Shown: positions 18,177 to 27,900 of the stretch, in pieces
Numbering within the stretch: the stretch's first letter is position 1
Layout of the letters: each line of letters begins with the position of its first letter
Assembly (NCBI GenBank): GCA_900343135.1
Contig: OPYK01000003.1
Span: 124,001-188,000 of the forward strand
Length of the DNA: 64,000 bases
Source of the DNA: Atopobium massiliense
GTDB lineage: Bacteria > Actinomycetota > Coriobacteriia > Coriobacteriales > Atopobiaceae
Direction: 5' to 3'
Notes under the pieces: generated by a model
Seen by the model: the letters and a program-made list of their open reading frames with translations, nothing else
Databases searched by the model: none
What the model was told of the DNA's origin: nothing
Made by a program: the position numbers and the translations under genes

Positions 18177-19445
18177 TTACATGCTAAACAAACGTACCAC
18201 CATATTTTTTGGATAGCCGGTGTCTTTGTCCTTAATGGTTGCATAGGTAACAAAGGTTTTTTGCTCACCCGCGCACGCGGGGTACTCGCCAAAGTCGCTA
18301 CACCGGTTTGCCGCAGGCAGCACCGAATAGCTCTTGGTAGCTGTGTTAATCACAAAGTACGACGTGCGGTTGCGCACAATAAACGTGTCGCCATAGCCAC
18401 ACACGGGCGCGGACGGCTCGCGCGCAAGCACGCACAGCCCGTCTGTAGTGCCAATATACGTGCCCATTTTGCCCAATAAACCACCCGATTGATAATTTGC
18501 TGCAATCGAAAATGCAAATTTATTCGAAATATATTGAACATCAAGCGGTGCAACGCCGCTCGGCAGCGTAAGCGTAGCTGTGGTTGAACTAAACCCACTC
18601 GACAGCGTATACGCATTCATGCAATAAAGCTGGCTTTTTTGCACCGTTAAGCGAGGAACCAGCACGCACGTACCCTTTGAAATGCTCGGCGGGCACGCAA
18701 ACTTCCCGTTTGACTCAACTACCTGCTGCGCTTGCTCATCGCCAAGCTTCCATATATATGCATACGAATGAGAACGCGCCTTCGACTTTTTTGGATGCGG
18801 GCACACCTGCCACACCACGCTCGACCCCGAAACCGCAAACTGCGCGGGCAAATAATCGCTGGTAGATTGCCACAATTCCAACACGCTGCCATGGGTGGCA
18901 CCGTTTGCCATTGCCTGGGCATACAACGACCAGTTGTGCGTTACCACATCAAGCTCAATCCATGCATACAGCGCGTTTGAGCAGCGCACATCATAAATCA
19001 CATAATTTGCGCTGTCTTTGGTATACACATCGGCAATAACGTCGCTTATCGTGCCTTTTTCGAGCGACAACACGCAGCCCTTAACCATAGGCAGCGCCAG
19101 CGCCGAAGGACTAATGGCAGCAATCATGGTGCCGTCCGACGGGTAAAACGTGGTGCCGCGCGGAAACTCCCAGGCAGAGCCCGCTTTAAGCGGCATGTCA
19201 ACCACGTTGTAATTACTCTCGTTGGTTTGCGGGTCAATGATGTAGTCGGCGGGAATATCGGTTACCACACCCGGTTGAGAAGGCACACTCGCACGCTTAC
19301 ATCCGCTGGTAGATACCGCAATTGCCGCAAGGGTGCCTACTGCTGAGGTTGCACGCAAAAAACCTCGGCGGCTAAGACCCCACCTGCCGCGCGCCGCGGC
19401 CGGGTGGTCATGTGTGTCAGTATCCAATATGCGGGGTAACTTCAT
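18177..19445 (-). CDS. Tat-type exported lipoprotein of unknown function
   Basis: A 422-residue protein with a twin-arginine signal (SRRGFLR at 25-31), a hydrophobic core and a lipobox-like TSGC, lipidated Cys49. This predicts folding in the cytoplasm, Tat export and membrane anchoring. The mature part is rich in beta-like Tyr/Val/Ser stretches, with repeated blade-like segments (for instance YVIYDVRCSNALYAWIELD and TYIGTTDGLCVLAREP), which would suit a beta-propeller, although I cannot assign a family. The ATG at 19443-19445 gives the expected signal-peptide length; its ribosome site is weak. It lies between purB and the two-component genes on the same strand, so it could be a regulon member of the latter (inference). 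Confidence 0.75.
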   Translation of the reverse strand: MKLPRILDTDTHDHPAAARGRWGLSRRGFLRATSAVGTLAAIAVSTSGCKRASVPSQPGVVTDIPADYIIDPQTNESNYNVVDMPLKAGSAWEFPRGTTFYPSDGTMIAAISPSALALPMVKGCVLSLEKGTISDVIADVYTKDSANYVIYDVRCSNALYAWIELDVVTHNWSLYAQAMANGATHGSVLELWQSTSDYLPAQFAVSGSSVVWQVCPHPKKSKARSHSYAYIWKLGDEQAQQVVESNGKFACPPSISKGTCVLVPRLTVQKSQLYCMNAYTLSSGFSSTTATLTLPSGVAPLDVQYISNKFAFSIAANYQSGGLLGKMGTYIGTTDGLCVLAREPSAPVCGYGDTFIVRNRTSYFVINTATKSYSVLPAANRCSDFGEYPACAGEQKTFVTYATIKDKDTGYPKNMVVRLFSM

Positions 19446-19520
19446 ACTCAAACTTTCTTTATGCGCGAGGAGCTTAAACACGGCGTAGCAGCTCAACCAC
19501 CGTGGCATTGCTCACGCGCG

Positions 19521-20864
19521 CTAAAACTCCAAGCCTTTCAACCTGTCAAATACCACATCAACGTGGTGCAAAAACGTATGCGGATCAAAAATTGCATCAA
19601 GCGTAGCAGCCGAAAGCGTGCAGCGCTCGTCCTTCTCAAGAAAATCACGCAACGTATGCTGACCTGTACAATGCTGAATTTCGTGCCACGTGCTCATCGA
19701 AGCTTTTTGCACCACAGCGTAGGCGTCTTCGCGCGTAATACCCGTATCTACCAGCGCAAGCAGCACCTTCGACGAAAAAATAAGGCCACGCGTTTGGTTC
19801 AAATTGTATTTCATGCGCTCCTGATACAGCACAAGCCCCTTCACAATCCGCAACAAACAGTGCAGCATGTGGTCAAGAGCAATAAAACTATCCGCCTGCG
19901 CCACACGCTCAGCCGAAGAGTGACTAATATCGCGCTCGTGCCACAGCGCCACGTTATCATAAGCTACCTGCGCGTTTGCCTTCACGACGCGCGCAAGACC
20001 GCATACCTTTTCGCAGGTAATGGGGTTGCGTTTATGCGGCATAGCACTCGACCCCTTCTGACCTGCGCGAAATGGCTCTTCTGCTTCAAGCGTATCCGTT
20101 TTTTGCAGCGCGCGAATTTCAGTTGCAATACGCTCGCACGTTGCCGCGCAACATGCCAGCACGCTCGCAACAAACGCATGGTGATCGCGGCTAATTACCT
20201 GCGTAGACACCGGATCTACCGCAAGATGCAAGCGCTCACACACAAACTGCTCAACACGCGGATCGATAGACGAATACGTGCCCACCGCACCAGAAATTGC
20301 ACCATAAGCAATGTTCTGCCGCGCAAGCTGCAGCCGCTCGTAAGCGCGCTTAAGCTCCCACGCCCAGCTTGCAAACTTCAAGCCAAACACCATCGGCTCA
20401 GCGTGAATACCATGGGTTCTACCCACACACAAGGTGTCGCGCTCTTCAAACGCGCGCGTTTTGCACACCTCACCCAAGCTGCGCACTCGCTCAGATAAGC
20501 GGTCGATGGCCTGCGTTAAAATGTAGCACAGCGCCGTATCACCCAAATCGGTGCTCGTCATGCCATAATGCACCCAACGGCTCGGCTTTGGCGCGCCCGG
20601 CTCCACATCGGCATCGATATACTGAGCCATGTTCGTTAAAAACGCAATCACGTCGTGGTTGGTAACCTTTTCAATTTCGTCAATTTCATGGGCATCTACC
20701 TGCGCATGCGCACGTATCCACGCCGCCTCCTGCTTCGTTATGCCACTGTCGCCAATCTCCGCATGCGCCTCACACGCCAAAACTTCAACTTCCTGCCACA
20801 CCTTATATTTATGAGCGAGCGAAAAAAGCTCCCCCATTTCGGGCTCTGTATACCTATCAATCAT
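19521..20864 (-). CDS. purB: adenylosuccinate lyase
   Basis: A 447-residue member of the fumarase/aspartase superfamily. It begins MIDRYTEPEMGELFSLAHKY as in bacterial PurB and has the TSTDLGDTA segment, the GRTHGIHAEP His region and the superfamily signature GSSAMPHKRNP. It acts twice in purine synthesis: release of fumarate from SAICAR and from adenylosuccinate. Length is normal for the family. Confidence 0.97.
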   Translation of the reverse strand: MIDRYTEPEMGELFSLAHKYKVWQEVEVLACEAHAEIGDSGITKQEAAWIRAHAQVDAHEIDEIEKVTNHDVIAFLTNMAQYIDADVEPGAPKPSRWVHYGMTSTDLGDTALCYILTQAIDRLSERVRSLGEVCKTRAFEERDTLCVGRTHGIHAEPMVFGLKFASWAWELKRAYERLQLARQNIAYGAISGAVGTYSSIDPRVEQFVCERLHLAVDPVSTQVISRDHHAFVASVLACCAATCERIATEIRALQKTDTLEAEEPFRAGQKGSSAMPHKRNPITCEKVCGLARVVKANAQVAYDNVALWHERDISHSSAERVAQADSFIALDHMLHCLLRIVKGLVLYQERMKYNLNQTRGLIFSSKVLLALVDTGITREDAYAVVQKASMSTWHEIQHCTGQHTLRDFLEKDERCTLSAATLDAIFDPHTFLHHVDVVFDRLKGLEF

Positions 20865-20950
20865 GCAAACCTCGCTTTAGCAACTCATCGTTATGGTTAT
20901 ATCTACAGCGCATGCAACGTACATACAGCCGCACCACGCTCCATCAGCGA

Positions 20951-21763
20951 CTATTTTCCCTGCTTAATGGTTGAAAGCGGTGTAAGATCCGCAACATCAT
21001 ATGCATCATCCCACGAAAGCTTTTGCCACTGACTCGCCTCAAAATCGCCTGCACCGTCGCCATCCTGATATGTTTTCTCGCTCACCTTTTTAAGCGTGTT
21101 GCTAAAAAATGCATACAGCTCCGACTGGCACACGCCGTCTTTTTTGCGCGTATACAGCAGTGTTTCGTGTTTTACATTGCGGCTTAAATATGCCTCAACT
21201 TTGCCGCCTTTTTCCAGGTTAAATGTTGTTTTTGGGTGAGTAAACGAGTCTTCATAACCGCCCGACATAAGCACAGCTGCACTGTACGACGAAGGATTAT
21301 CAGCGTTGCCGTCGGTGCCCAAAAGCACCACGTCGGCAATATTGTTTTTGTCAATATCGCACATAAGATACTTGTATGTTTTAAATGCCGCGCCGCCCTT
21401 TTTCGCAAGGTACGTTTGCGGATTCTTCAACGCTTGTTCGTACTGCGTGTAAGCAACTTCAAGCTCTTTTTTACCGCTGTCACCATTAGCATCACCGGCA
21501 CCGTTCTTATCTTTTTTATTATCATCTACCTGCGGCTGCGTTTGTGCGGGCTGCGATTGGGCAACTTGTTGCGCGGTTTGATTTTGTTGGCGCGTCTGCT
21601 GCTGCGTTGCATACACGTATGCACCAAATGCAACAATTCCCACAACTAACACGCCACAAACCCCGTAAAGCAACCACGGACGTTTGGGTTTTTGCGTGTC
21701 GATGTCGGTAAATTGCCCCGGCTGATTAGACTGCGCAGGCGTGGGGTTGTTAAATGTAGCCAT
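20951..21763 (-). CDS. single-helix anchored protein of unknown function
   Basis: A 270-residue protein with a short Pro/Gln-rich cytoplasmic N-terminus, one transmembrane helix (about 28-49), a Gln/Thr-rich stalk (about 50-80) and an acidic Asp/Lys/Gly spacer. The extracytoplasmic domain (about 100-270) contains CDIDKNNIADVVLLGTDG, similar to FG-GAP/EF-hand-like or DUF-type repeats that bind Ca2+. The ATG at 21761-21763 is chosen for AGAAGGAA upstream. Function unknown. The flank 21764-22081 contains no gene or clear signal. Confidence 0.7.
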   Translation of the reverse strand: MATFNNPTPAQSNQPGQFTDIDTQKPKRPWLLYGVCGVLVVGIVAFGAYVYATQQQTRQQNQTAQQVAQSQPAQTQPQVDDNKKDKNGAGDANGDSGKKELEVAYTQYEQALKNPQTYLAKKGGAAFKTYKYLMCDIDKNNIADVVLLGTDGNADNPSSYSAAVLMSGGYEDSFTHPKTTFNLEKGGKVEAYLSRNVKHETLLYTRKKDGVCQSELYAFFSNTLKKVSEKTYQDGDGAGDFEASQWQKLSWDDAYDVADLTPLSTIKQGK

Positions 21764-22081
21764 AATTCCTTCTAACGTCATAGGTTTGTAAGGCGATATA
21801 TCTATTGTATCTAAAATAGCGATCGAAGATGTCCGCAACATCGCTGCGCCGTGCCTGTGGCTCGCATGCGCCTAGCGTTCAGCAGGTATACCAGCTGCTC
21901 TATGTGCGCGGCATGCGTGTAACGTGGTCGAGCTTCACGCGCGTTTCACGCGCACAGCACAAGTCGTGGATTTCTCTTCACAAATAAACACTTTTTTACT
22001 TTTTTGGGTGCATTTCTTCTCGTTTTGTAGGAAAATAATCTAGCTTATTGAGCACACCGTGCGCATAAGCGCGTGTGATGT

Positions 22082-22157
22082 GGGTCGTTAGCTCAGTTGG
22101 TAGAGCAGGGGACTTTTAATCCCAAGGTCAAGGGTTCGACTCCCTTACGACCCACCA
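22082..22157 (+). tRNA. tRNA-Lys(TTT)
   Basis: Cloverleaf with acceptor GGGTCGT/ACGACCC, D-arm GCTCAGTTGGTAGAGC, anticodon loop CTTTTAA (anticodon TTT), T-loop TTCGACT and encoded CCA at 22155-22157. The top pair of the anticodon stem is a G-A mismatch. A T-rich tract follows. Confidence 0.95.
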
Positions 22158-22384
22158 CGTTTTTTCTTTTCTCTCCTTTTTCTTCCCCTTTTCTTACATA
22201 TCTTCTTTCATGTTATATAACAGGCTTAATGTAAAGCCATTAGTATATTCACCATAAACAAAAATTAGGACTTAAAGTTTGCAGAATTGCAAACAGATTA
22301 ACGCGGAGTTCCAAAACCTCAAATTAACGGAAGGTAAAAAATGTTACATGTTGATTTCAGTTTGGGGCAAACTTTAAATAATGG

Positions 22385-22413
22385 TTGATATTCTTTACTT
22401 CTCGTACTTAAAT
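22385..22413 (+). promoter_or_regulatory. promoter of the trp operon
   Basis: TTGATA (22385-22390), a 17-bp spacer and TTAAAT (22408-22413) place the transcription start near 22420, just ahead of the T-box leader. The preceding stretch 22158-22384 is AT-rich without a visible gene. Confidence 0.55.
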
Positions 22414-22429
22414 AGTGGCAATCGAATAC

Positions 22430-22738
22430 ACCAAACCGTTGAAGCGGAGATAACGGCAGTGATGCCTCTACAGAGAGTCTGCGATGCTGAGAATCAGGCG
22501 AGAAACAAGCTGTCAAATGGACCGCTGAGGGCGCAGTCAAATGAAGTATCAGAGCGCACGCGCGCAACTTCAGAGTATTCTGCGACGTAAGACGCACGTT
22601 ACGCGCCGGAAATGTGTTGGCATTTCTTAAGAGCACAAACAATGTTTGTGAATCAAGGTGGCACCGCGGATAGCACTTGCACTATGCATGCAGCATTCGT
22701 CCTTGATGGAGCATATCCATGAGGGGCGATTTTTGTTT
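22430..22738 (+). promoter_or_regulatory. tryptophan T-box riboswitch
   Basis: A T-box leader controlling trpE. The conserved T-box AGGTGGCACCGCGG is at 22656-22669. Stem I landmarks are present: AGAGAGT (AG bulge) at about 22471, a GCTGAGAATCAGGC apical region, and a specifier TGG at 22518-22520 followed by the usual A. The TGGC of the antiterminator bulge would pair with the GCCA end of tRNA-Trp, whose discriminator is G. The terminator CGTCCTTGATGG/CCATGAGGGGCG (from 22698) followed by ATTTTTG competes with the antiterminator. Uncharged tRNA-Trp therefore should stabilise read-through into the biosynthetic genes. Confidence 0.93.
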
Positions 22739-22840
22739 GCTCGACATTTGCTCGACATTATTACCGCAGGTACAACGGTGTAACGCCACAGCTAATCGGC
22801 ACATCACTCCTTATGGTGCACATGCACAAAGGAGGCTACC

Positions 22841-24436
22841 ATGTGCACTCACACCGCAGATAACACACGTACCACCGCCGGCACGCAACCCCATACCCAC
22901 CATGCGCCAATTGAGGTGTTTCCCACACTTGACACGCTTACAGAGCTTGCCCGCCAGCAAACATACACAATAGCTCCAATTGCATGCGAGCTTGATTCAC
23001 ACTTTACAACGCCGCTTGACGTGTTGCGCGTGCTTCAAACAGTATCGCACCACGTGTACCTGCTAGAATCGGCGCGCCAGTCGCATGAGCGCGGGCGTTA
23101 TTCGTTCTTAGGCTTTAGTCCCAAGCTTACTATTTTTTGCGAGAATGAAACGCTGCACATTGGCGATGTAGAGCTTCCCGCCCGCAATCCAACCGAGGCA
23201 ATTCGCCAGCTGCTGCGCAAATACAAAAGTCCGCACCTTCCCAACATGCCATCATTTACCGGCGGGTTAGTGGGATACATTGCGTTTGAGTACCTGCGCT
23301 ACAAGGAGCCCACCCTGACGGCAGCACTCGGCGCAACAAATGCAGCAGCACCCGGCACAACCGCAAACGCAACCACAACCGCAAACCCGCCTATGCAGCA
23401 AACCCCTGCGCGCGACCTCGACCTTATGCTTTTCGACAAGGTAATTGCCTTCGACAACAAAACGCACAAACTTATACTCATTGTAAACATCAAGCTTAAC
23501 CACGTTGAGGAGCATTATCGCAAAGGCGTATTTGAGCTTAACGAACTCATACAATTACTTAATACGCCAGCACCCCTGCGCAACGAGGAGGGGCACGTTA
23601 CAAGCCCCATCACGGCGGCGTTTACCAAACAGGAATTTTGCAACACGGTGCGCCGCGTGCAAAAACACATACAAAACGGGGATATATTTCAGCTTGTTCT
23701 CTCAAACCAAATGAGCGCGAGCTTTACGGGAAGTTTGCTTGGCACCTATCGTGAGCTGCGGCGTATTAACCCAAGTCCCTACATGTTTTACTTGTGCGGC
23801 ACTGATATTGAAGTTGCAGGAGCGTCGCCCGAAACACTTGTTGAACTAAAAGAAGGCGTCCTGCACACCTACCCACTTGCCGGCACACGACCGCGCGGCG
23901 CTACGCCACAAGAAGACGACGTGCGCGCAGCAGAGCTGCTTACCGATGAAAAGGAGTGCGCTGAGCACAATATGCTTGTTGACCTCGGCAGAAACGACCT
24001 TGGGCGCATTTCAACATTTGGCAGCGTAGTAGTAGAAAAATTCCACGCTATCGAAAAGTTTTCGCACGTTATGCACATTGGCTCAACGGTGCGCGGACAC
24101 ATACAACACAACTTTGATGCGCTCGATGCCATCGAAGCGGTTATGCCTGCGGGCACCCTAAGCGGCGCGCCAAAAATACGTGCCTGCGAACTTATTGGCA
24201 CGTTTGAGAAGGTAAAACGCGGTATCTACGGCGGCGCCCTTGGTTACATCGACTTTACCGGCAACATGGACATGTGCATTGGTATACGGCTTATCTACAA
24301 AAAAGCCGGCCGCGTTTTTGTGCACACGGGCGCAGGTATTGTAGCCGATTCTGTTCCTGAGCACGAATTTAACGAGTGTATCCATAAAGCAAAGTCGTCG
24401 TTTGCAGCACTTGGATACACCGGGGAGGTTGAGTAG
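22841..24436 (+). CDS. trpE: anthranilate synthase component I
   Basis: A 531-residue chorismate-using enzyme that, with TrpG, makes anthranilate. The N-terminal LLES motif (about 74-77) is the tryptophan feedback site. The chorismate-binding C-terminal domain has GASPE, LAGTRPRG, DEKECAEHNMLVDLGRND, PAGTLSGAPK and the terminal GAGIVADSVPEHEF. The ATG is preceded by AAAGGAGG. A Thr/Ala-rich insert near 160-190 looks unstructured. First gene of the operon. Confidence 0.97.
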   Translation: MCTHTADNTRTTAGTQPHTHHAPIEVFPTLDTLTELARQQTYTIAPIACELDSHFTTPLDVLRVLQTVSHHVYLLESARQSHERGRYSFLGFSPKLTIFCENETLHIGDVELPARNPTEAIRQLLRKYKSPHLPNMPSFTGGLVGYIAFEYLRYKEPTLTAALGATNAAAPGTTANATTTANPPMQQTPARDLDLMLFDKVIAFDNKTHKLILIVNIKLNHVEEHYRKGVFELNELIQLLNTPAPLRNEEGHVTSPITAAFTKQEFCNTVRRVQKHIQNGDIFQLVLSNQMSASFTGSLLGTYRELRRINPSPYMFYLCGTDIEVAGASPETLVELKEGVLHTYPLAGTRPRGATPQEDDVRAAELLTDEKECAEHNMLVDLGRNDLGRISTFGSVVVEKFHAIEKFSHVMHIGSTVRGHIQHNFDALDAIEAVMPAGTLSGAPKIRACELIGTFEKVKRGIYGGALGYIDFTGNMDMCIGIRLIYKKAGRVFVHTGAGIVADSVPEHEFNECIHKAKSSFAALGYTGEVE

Positions 24437-24437
24437 C

Positions 24438-25061
24438 ATGACGTTATTAATCGACAATTACGATAGCTTTACCTACAACTTGTATCAATACATTGGCAGC
24501 ATAAACCCAAATATAACTACCGTACGCAACGATGAGCTGCGCATTGAGGACATTGCCACGCTGGCGCCTGACCGCATTGTTATTTCACCCGGTCCTGGAG
24601 CCCCACGCGATGCCGGGTGCATCGAAGCCGTTGTCCGCACATATGCAATCAGCGTGCCAATTCTTGGCGTGTGCCTTGGTCATCAAGCAATTTGCGAGGC
24701 ATTTGGTGCGCGCATCGTGCACGCAAAAACCCTCATGCATGGCAAAACATCTACCGTTGCCATCAACAACCATGTGCCCATATTTGCAGGTTTACCAGGC
24801 CAAATAGAGGTTGCACGCTATCATTCCCTTGCGGTTGATGAACAAACGCTGCCAGCGCAGCTTCAGGTGTGTGCCCGCGCGCAGGATGGCGAGGTAATGG
24901 CAGTAGCACACGTGTCACAGCCCGTATACGGCGTGCAATTTCACCCCGAATCGATAATGACGCCGTGTGGCATGCAAATTCTTAAAAATTTTATGAAGCT
25001 ACGGGGAACTATGACACCAAACGCAGATATGCAGACACCAGTGCAGCAAACGTGCACCTAA
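24438..25061 (+). CDS. trpG: anthranilate synthase glutamine amidotransferase
   Basis: A 207-residue class I glutamine amidotransferase that supplies ammonia to TrpE. Nucleophile Cys is in GVCLGHQAI and the His-Glu pair in VQFHPESIMT; the first block is LLIDNYDSFTYNL and the oxyanion loop SPGPGAP. ATG 24438 is used rather than the longer reading because it starts one base after the trpE stop and matches the family N-terminus. The GEMVAVAH-like region (DGEVMAVAH) is typical of TrpG. Confidence 0.96.
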   Translation: MTLLIDNYDSFTYNLYQYIGSINPNITTVRNDELRIEDIATLAPDRIVISPGPGAPRDAGCIEAVVRTYAISVPILGVCLGHQAICEAFGARIVHAKTLMHGKTSTVAINNHVPIFAGLPGQIEVARYHSLAVDEQTLPAQLQVCARAQDGEVMAVAHVSQPVYGVQFHPESIMTPCGMQILKNFMKLRGTMTPNADMQTPVQQTCT

Positions 25062-25124
25062 CCCCACCACAGCACATATCACCAGTACATATATCTACCA
25101 ACCTATCACAGCAAGGAGTTTCTC

Positions 25125-26153
25125 ATGATTAGCGAAGCAATTAAAAAAATCGTAAACAAAGAAGACCTCACATACGATGAGTCGTATATGGTTATGAACG
25201 AAATAATGGACGGCGCTACAACAGCCACGCAAAACGCAGCCTTTTTAGCTGCACTTTCAACAAAAAGTACGCGCGCCGAAACCATCGATGAAATTTGCGG
25301 CTGCGCGCAGGCGATGCGCGAGCACGCGCGCACGGTAACCCCTCACTGCAACGTAATGGAGCTTGTAGGCACGGGCGGCGACGGGTCAAACAGCTTTAAC
25401 ATATCAACTACCTCGGCATTTGTGGTGGCAGCAGCGGGCGTACCAGTTGCCAAACACGGCAATCGCGCTGCCTCGTCGGCAACGGGTGCCGCCGATTGCC
25501 TCGAAGCGCTCGGTGTTACCATTACGCAAAGCCCTGCCCTCTGCGAAGACCTCCTCAAAACTGTTGGCATGTGCTTTATGTTTGCTCAGGCGTATCACAG
25601 CTCCATGAAGTATGTGGCTCCCATCCGCAAAGAGCTGGGCGTGCGCACTGTATTTAACATTTTGGGGCCGCTCACCAACCCTGCACACCCAACAATGCAG
25701 CTGCTTGGCGTGTATGACGAATACCTGGTTGAACCCTTGGCGCAGGTGCTCATAAAGTTGGGTGTTACACGCGGCATGGTGGTGTACGGCAAGGACGGCA
25801 TGGATGAACTTTCAATAAGTGCGCCTTCGGTTGTGTGCGAAATAACAAACGACACCACGCGTACGTATGAAATTACCCCCGAGGAAGCCGGTCTCAAGCG
25901 TTACAACAAAAACGACATCCGCGGCGGAAATCCGCAGCGCAATGCACAAATTACCCGCGATGTACTGGCTGGCAAACCCGGTGCCTATCGCGATGCAACG
26001 CTGCTTAATGCGGGCGCAGCGCTTGTTATTGCAGGTAAAGCCGCCACAATGGCGCAGGGCGCGGAGCTTGCTGCCAAGCTCATTGATACGCATAAAGCTC
26101 AGCATGTGTTAGATGAATTTATCGAAAAAAGCGCATCTTGCGTGGGTGAATAG
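25125..26153 (+). CDS. trpD: anthranilate phosphoribosyltransferase
   Basis: A 342-residue enzyme that joins anthranilate to PRPP. Family motifs are clear: [14 protein letters not shown] (PRPP site), [18 protein letters not shown]-like segment, [36 protein letters not shown] and DGMDELS. The start has AAGGAG upstream. It is separated from trpC by a structured 125-bp spacer, in contrast to the tight packing of the other trp genes. Confidence 0.97.
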   Translation: MISEAIKKIVNKEDLTYDESYMVMNEIMDGATTATQNAAFLAALSTKSTRAETIDEICGCAQAMREHARTVTPHCNVMELVGTGGDGSNSFNISTTSAFVVAAAGVPVAKHGNRAASSATGAADCLEALGVTITQSPALCEDLLKTVGMCFMFAQAYHSSMKYVAPIRKELGVRTVFNILGPLTNPAHPTMQLLGVYDEYLVEPLAQVLIKLGVTRGMVVYGKDGMDELSISAPSVVCEITNDTTRTYEITPEEAGLKRYNKNDIRGGNPQRNAQITRDVLAGKPGAYRDATLLNAGAALVIAGKAATMAQGAELAAKLIDTHKAQHVLDEFIEKSASCVGE

Positions 26154-26212
26154 TCGCTAGCTGGAGCAGGTACACGCAGGCGATCCAGCTAAAACCGCAG
26201 GTAAAGCGACTA
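26151..26212 (+). other. nested inverted repeat between trpD and trpC
   Basis: Outer arms TAGTCGCT (26151-26158) and AGCGACTA (26205-26212) and inner arms AGCTGGA (26159-26165) and TCCAGCT (26184-26190) can form a hairpin that contains the trpD stop codon. There is no T-run, so processing, mRNA stability or translational uncoupling is likelier than termination. Confidence 0.6.
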
Positions 26213-26278
26213 AGCACAGCGTGCACCATCGGAAAACACTGTCACTATCAACCACAGCATTACATGAAAGGAGCATTC

Positions 26279-27241
26279 GTGGAGTCTATTTTGTACGAAT
26301 TAGCAAACACTGCAAAACAGCGTGTAGCTGCGCAGCAGCGCATGTGTTCACGCGGCGCCATGCGTCTGCGCGCAGAAGAAGCGCTTGCGCGTGACAACGC
26401 ACGCGACGCACTCGGCAGCACGCACGACACCGCGCACAACACAGCAAATCACACTCACTACCCCTTCGAAACAGCACTTGCGTGCGGCCGCCTTGCTGCT
26501 ATTTGCGAATGCAAAAAAGCGAGCCCATCAAAAGGCGTTATCGCCCCCAATTTTCCCTATCTATCCATAGCGCAAAGTTATGTTGAGGCTGGTGCAGCCG
26601 CTATCTCGGTGTTAACTGAGCCAACCCAGTTTCAAGGGTCCATAACCTATTTGCGTGAGATTGCAACGCAGGTATCCCTTCCCTGTCTGCGTAAAGATTT
26701 TATTGTAGACGACTACATGATTTACGAGGCAAAAGCCCAGGGCGCAGCTGCGGTGCTCCTCATTGTGAGCATTCTTAGCGACGCTGAACTTGCGCGCTTT
26801 ATACGCGTATGCGACAGCCTGGCTCTTTCGGCATTGGTAGAAGTTCACAATGAGAACGAGGCTCACCGCGCCATTGCAGCAGGCGCGCGGATTATTGGCA
26901 TCAATAATCGCAATCTTCACGATTTTAGTGTTGATATTCACCAAACGGAGCACGTGCGTGCGCGTATCCCCAGCTCAATACTGGTGGTTTCGGAAAGCGG
27001 CATACATACCGCACACGACATTGCATACCTTTACAGCTGCAATGTTAACGCGGTGCTTATTGGGGAAGCGCTGATGCGCGCACGCGACAAAAAAGCTACG
27101 CTTGCGGCGCTCTTTTCAAAACTCCCCCAAGCTGCACACCAAAGCAAAAACACACAGGTAAACACATATGCAGCCAAAAATGCGAACCACGCTGCGGACG
27201 AACCAACCGGCCCAGGCGCTATTGGCAGGAGCGCACTATGA
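26279..27241 (+). CDS. trpC: indole-3-glycerol-phosphate synthase
   Basis: A TIM-barrel enzyme converting CdRP to indole-3-glycerol phosphate. Motifs: ICECKKASPSKGVI (catalytic Lys), SVLTEPTQFQGS, LRKDFIVDDYMIYEA, GINNRNLHDFSVD, VSESGI and AVLIGEALMRA. GTG 26279 is preferred over ATG 26264, since that ATG overlaps the AAAGGAG that positions ribosomes on the GTG. The N-terminus carries a Thr/His-rich insertion (near 45-65) and the C-terminus a ~35-residue Ala/Asn/His tail beyond the barrel. It overlaps trpF by ATGA. Confidence 0.95.
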   Translation: MESILYELANTAKQRVAAQQRMCSRGAMRLRAEEALARDNARDALGSTHDTAHNTANHTHYPFETALACGRLAAICECKKASPSKGVIAPNFPYLSIAQSYVEAGAAAISVLTEPTQFQGSITYLREIATQVSLPCLRKDFIVDDYMIYEAKAQGAAAVLLIVSILSDAELARFIRVCDSLALSALVEVHNENEAHRAIAAGARIIGINNRNLHDFSVDIHQTEHVRARIPSSILVVSESGIHTAHDIAYLYSCNVNAVLIGEALMRARDKKATLAALFSKLPQAAHQSKNTQVNTYAAKNANHAADEPTGPGAIGRSAL

Positions 27242-27885
27242 TTGGTACAAAATTGTGTGGCATCACAAACCCGGCAATTATTCCCTGCATTAACGCATGC
27301 ATGCCCACCTATGTTGGGTTTATGTTTTATCAACAAAGCAAACGTTTTATACCTATGGACGCGGCACGCGCTCTTAAAGCTCAGCTCAACCCCCATATAA
27401 CCTGTGTTGGCGTGTTTGTAAATGCTGAGCCTAACGCCGTGGCTCAGGCGCTTGAACGTGGCGTGTGCGATGTGGCGCAGCTTCATGGCACAGAGAACAA
27501 CGCCTACATACGCGCGCTTACCCGCCTTACACATAAGCCCATTATCCAGGCGTTTTGCGTGAAGGACAAAAACACAATTCTCCGCGCTAACAACAGCATT
27601 GCGCCCATGGTACTCCTCGATGCGGGCGGTGGCAGCGGCACCTGCTTTGATTGGCGCTTGCTGTGCAGTGTGAACCGCCCCTACATTCTTGCGGGTGGTC
27701 TTGCGCCGCACAACGTGTACCAGGCGCTCTGCACGGCAAGCAGGTACCATGCACCCGTTGCTGTAGACGTAAGCAGCGGAATTGAAACAAACGGTGTAAA
27801 AGACGCCAACAAAATTACAGCGTTTATGCATGAAGTTACGCGGTTTAATCGCGAACATGCAAACGAACACGCATACACGCACTAA
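27238..27885 (+). CDS. trpF: phosphoribosylanthranilate isomerase
   Basis: A 215-residue TIM barrel for the Amadori step from PRA to CdRP. The catalytic-Cys motif is TKLCGITN at the N-terminus; VGFMFYQQSKRFI, VGVFVN, AQLHGTE, LLDAGGGSGTCFDW, LAGGLAPHNV and AVDVSSGIETNGVKD follow the family order. The start overlaps the trpC stop (ATGA). Confidence 0.96.
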   Translation: MIGTKLCGITNPAIIPCINACMPTYVGFMFYQQSKRFIPMDAARALKAQLNPHITCVGVFVNAEPNAVAQALERGVCDVAQLHGTENNAYIRALTRLTHKPIIQAFCVKDKNTILRANNSIAPMVLLDAGGGSGTCFDWRLLCSVNRPYILAGGLAPHNVYQALCTASRYHAPVAVDVSSGIETNGVKDANKITAFMHEVTRFNREHANEHAYTH

Positions 27886-27900
27886 CCGAAAGGACATCTC

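Noticed and set aside
18177-19445. Annotation of the Tat lipoprotein as a periplasmic binding protein or Dyp-type peroxidase
   Set aside because: Apart from the signal peptide no motif of either family is visible, so it is left as unknown.
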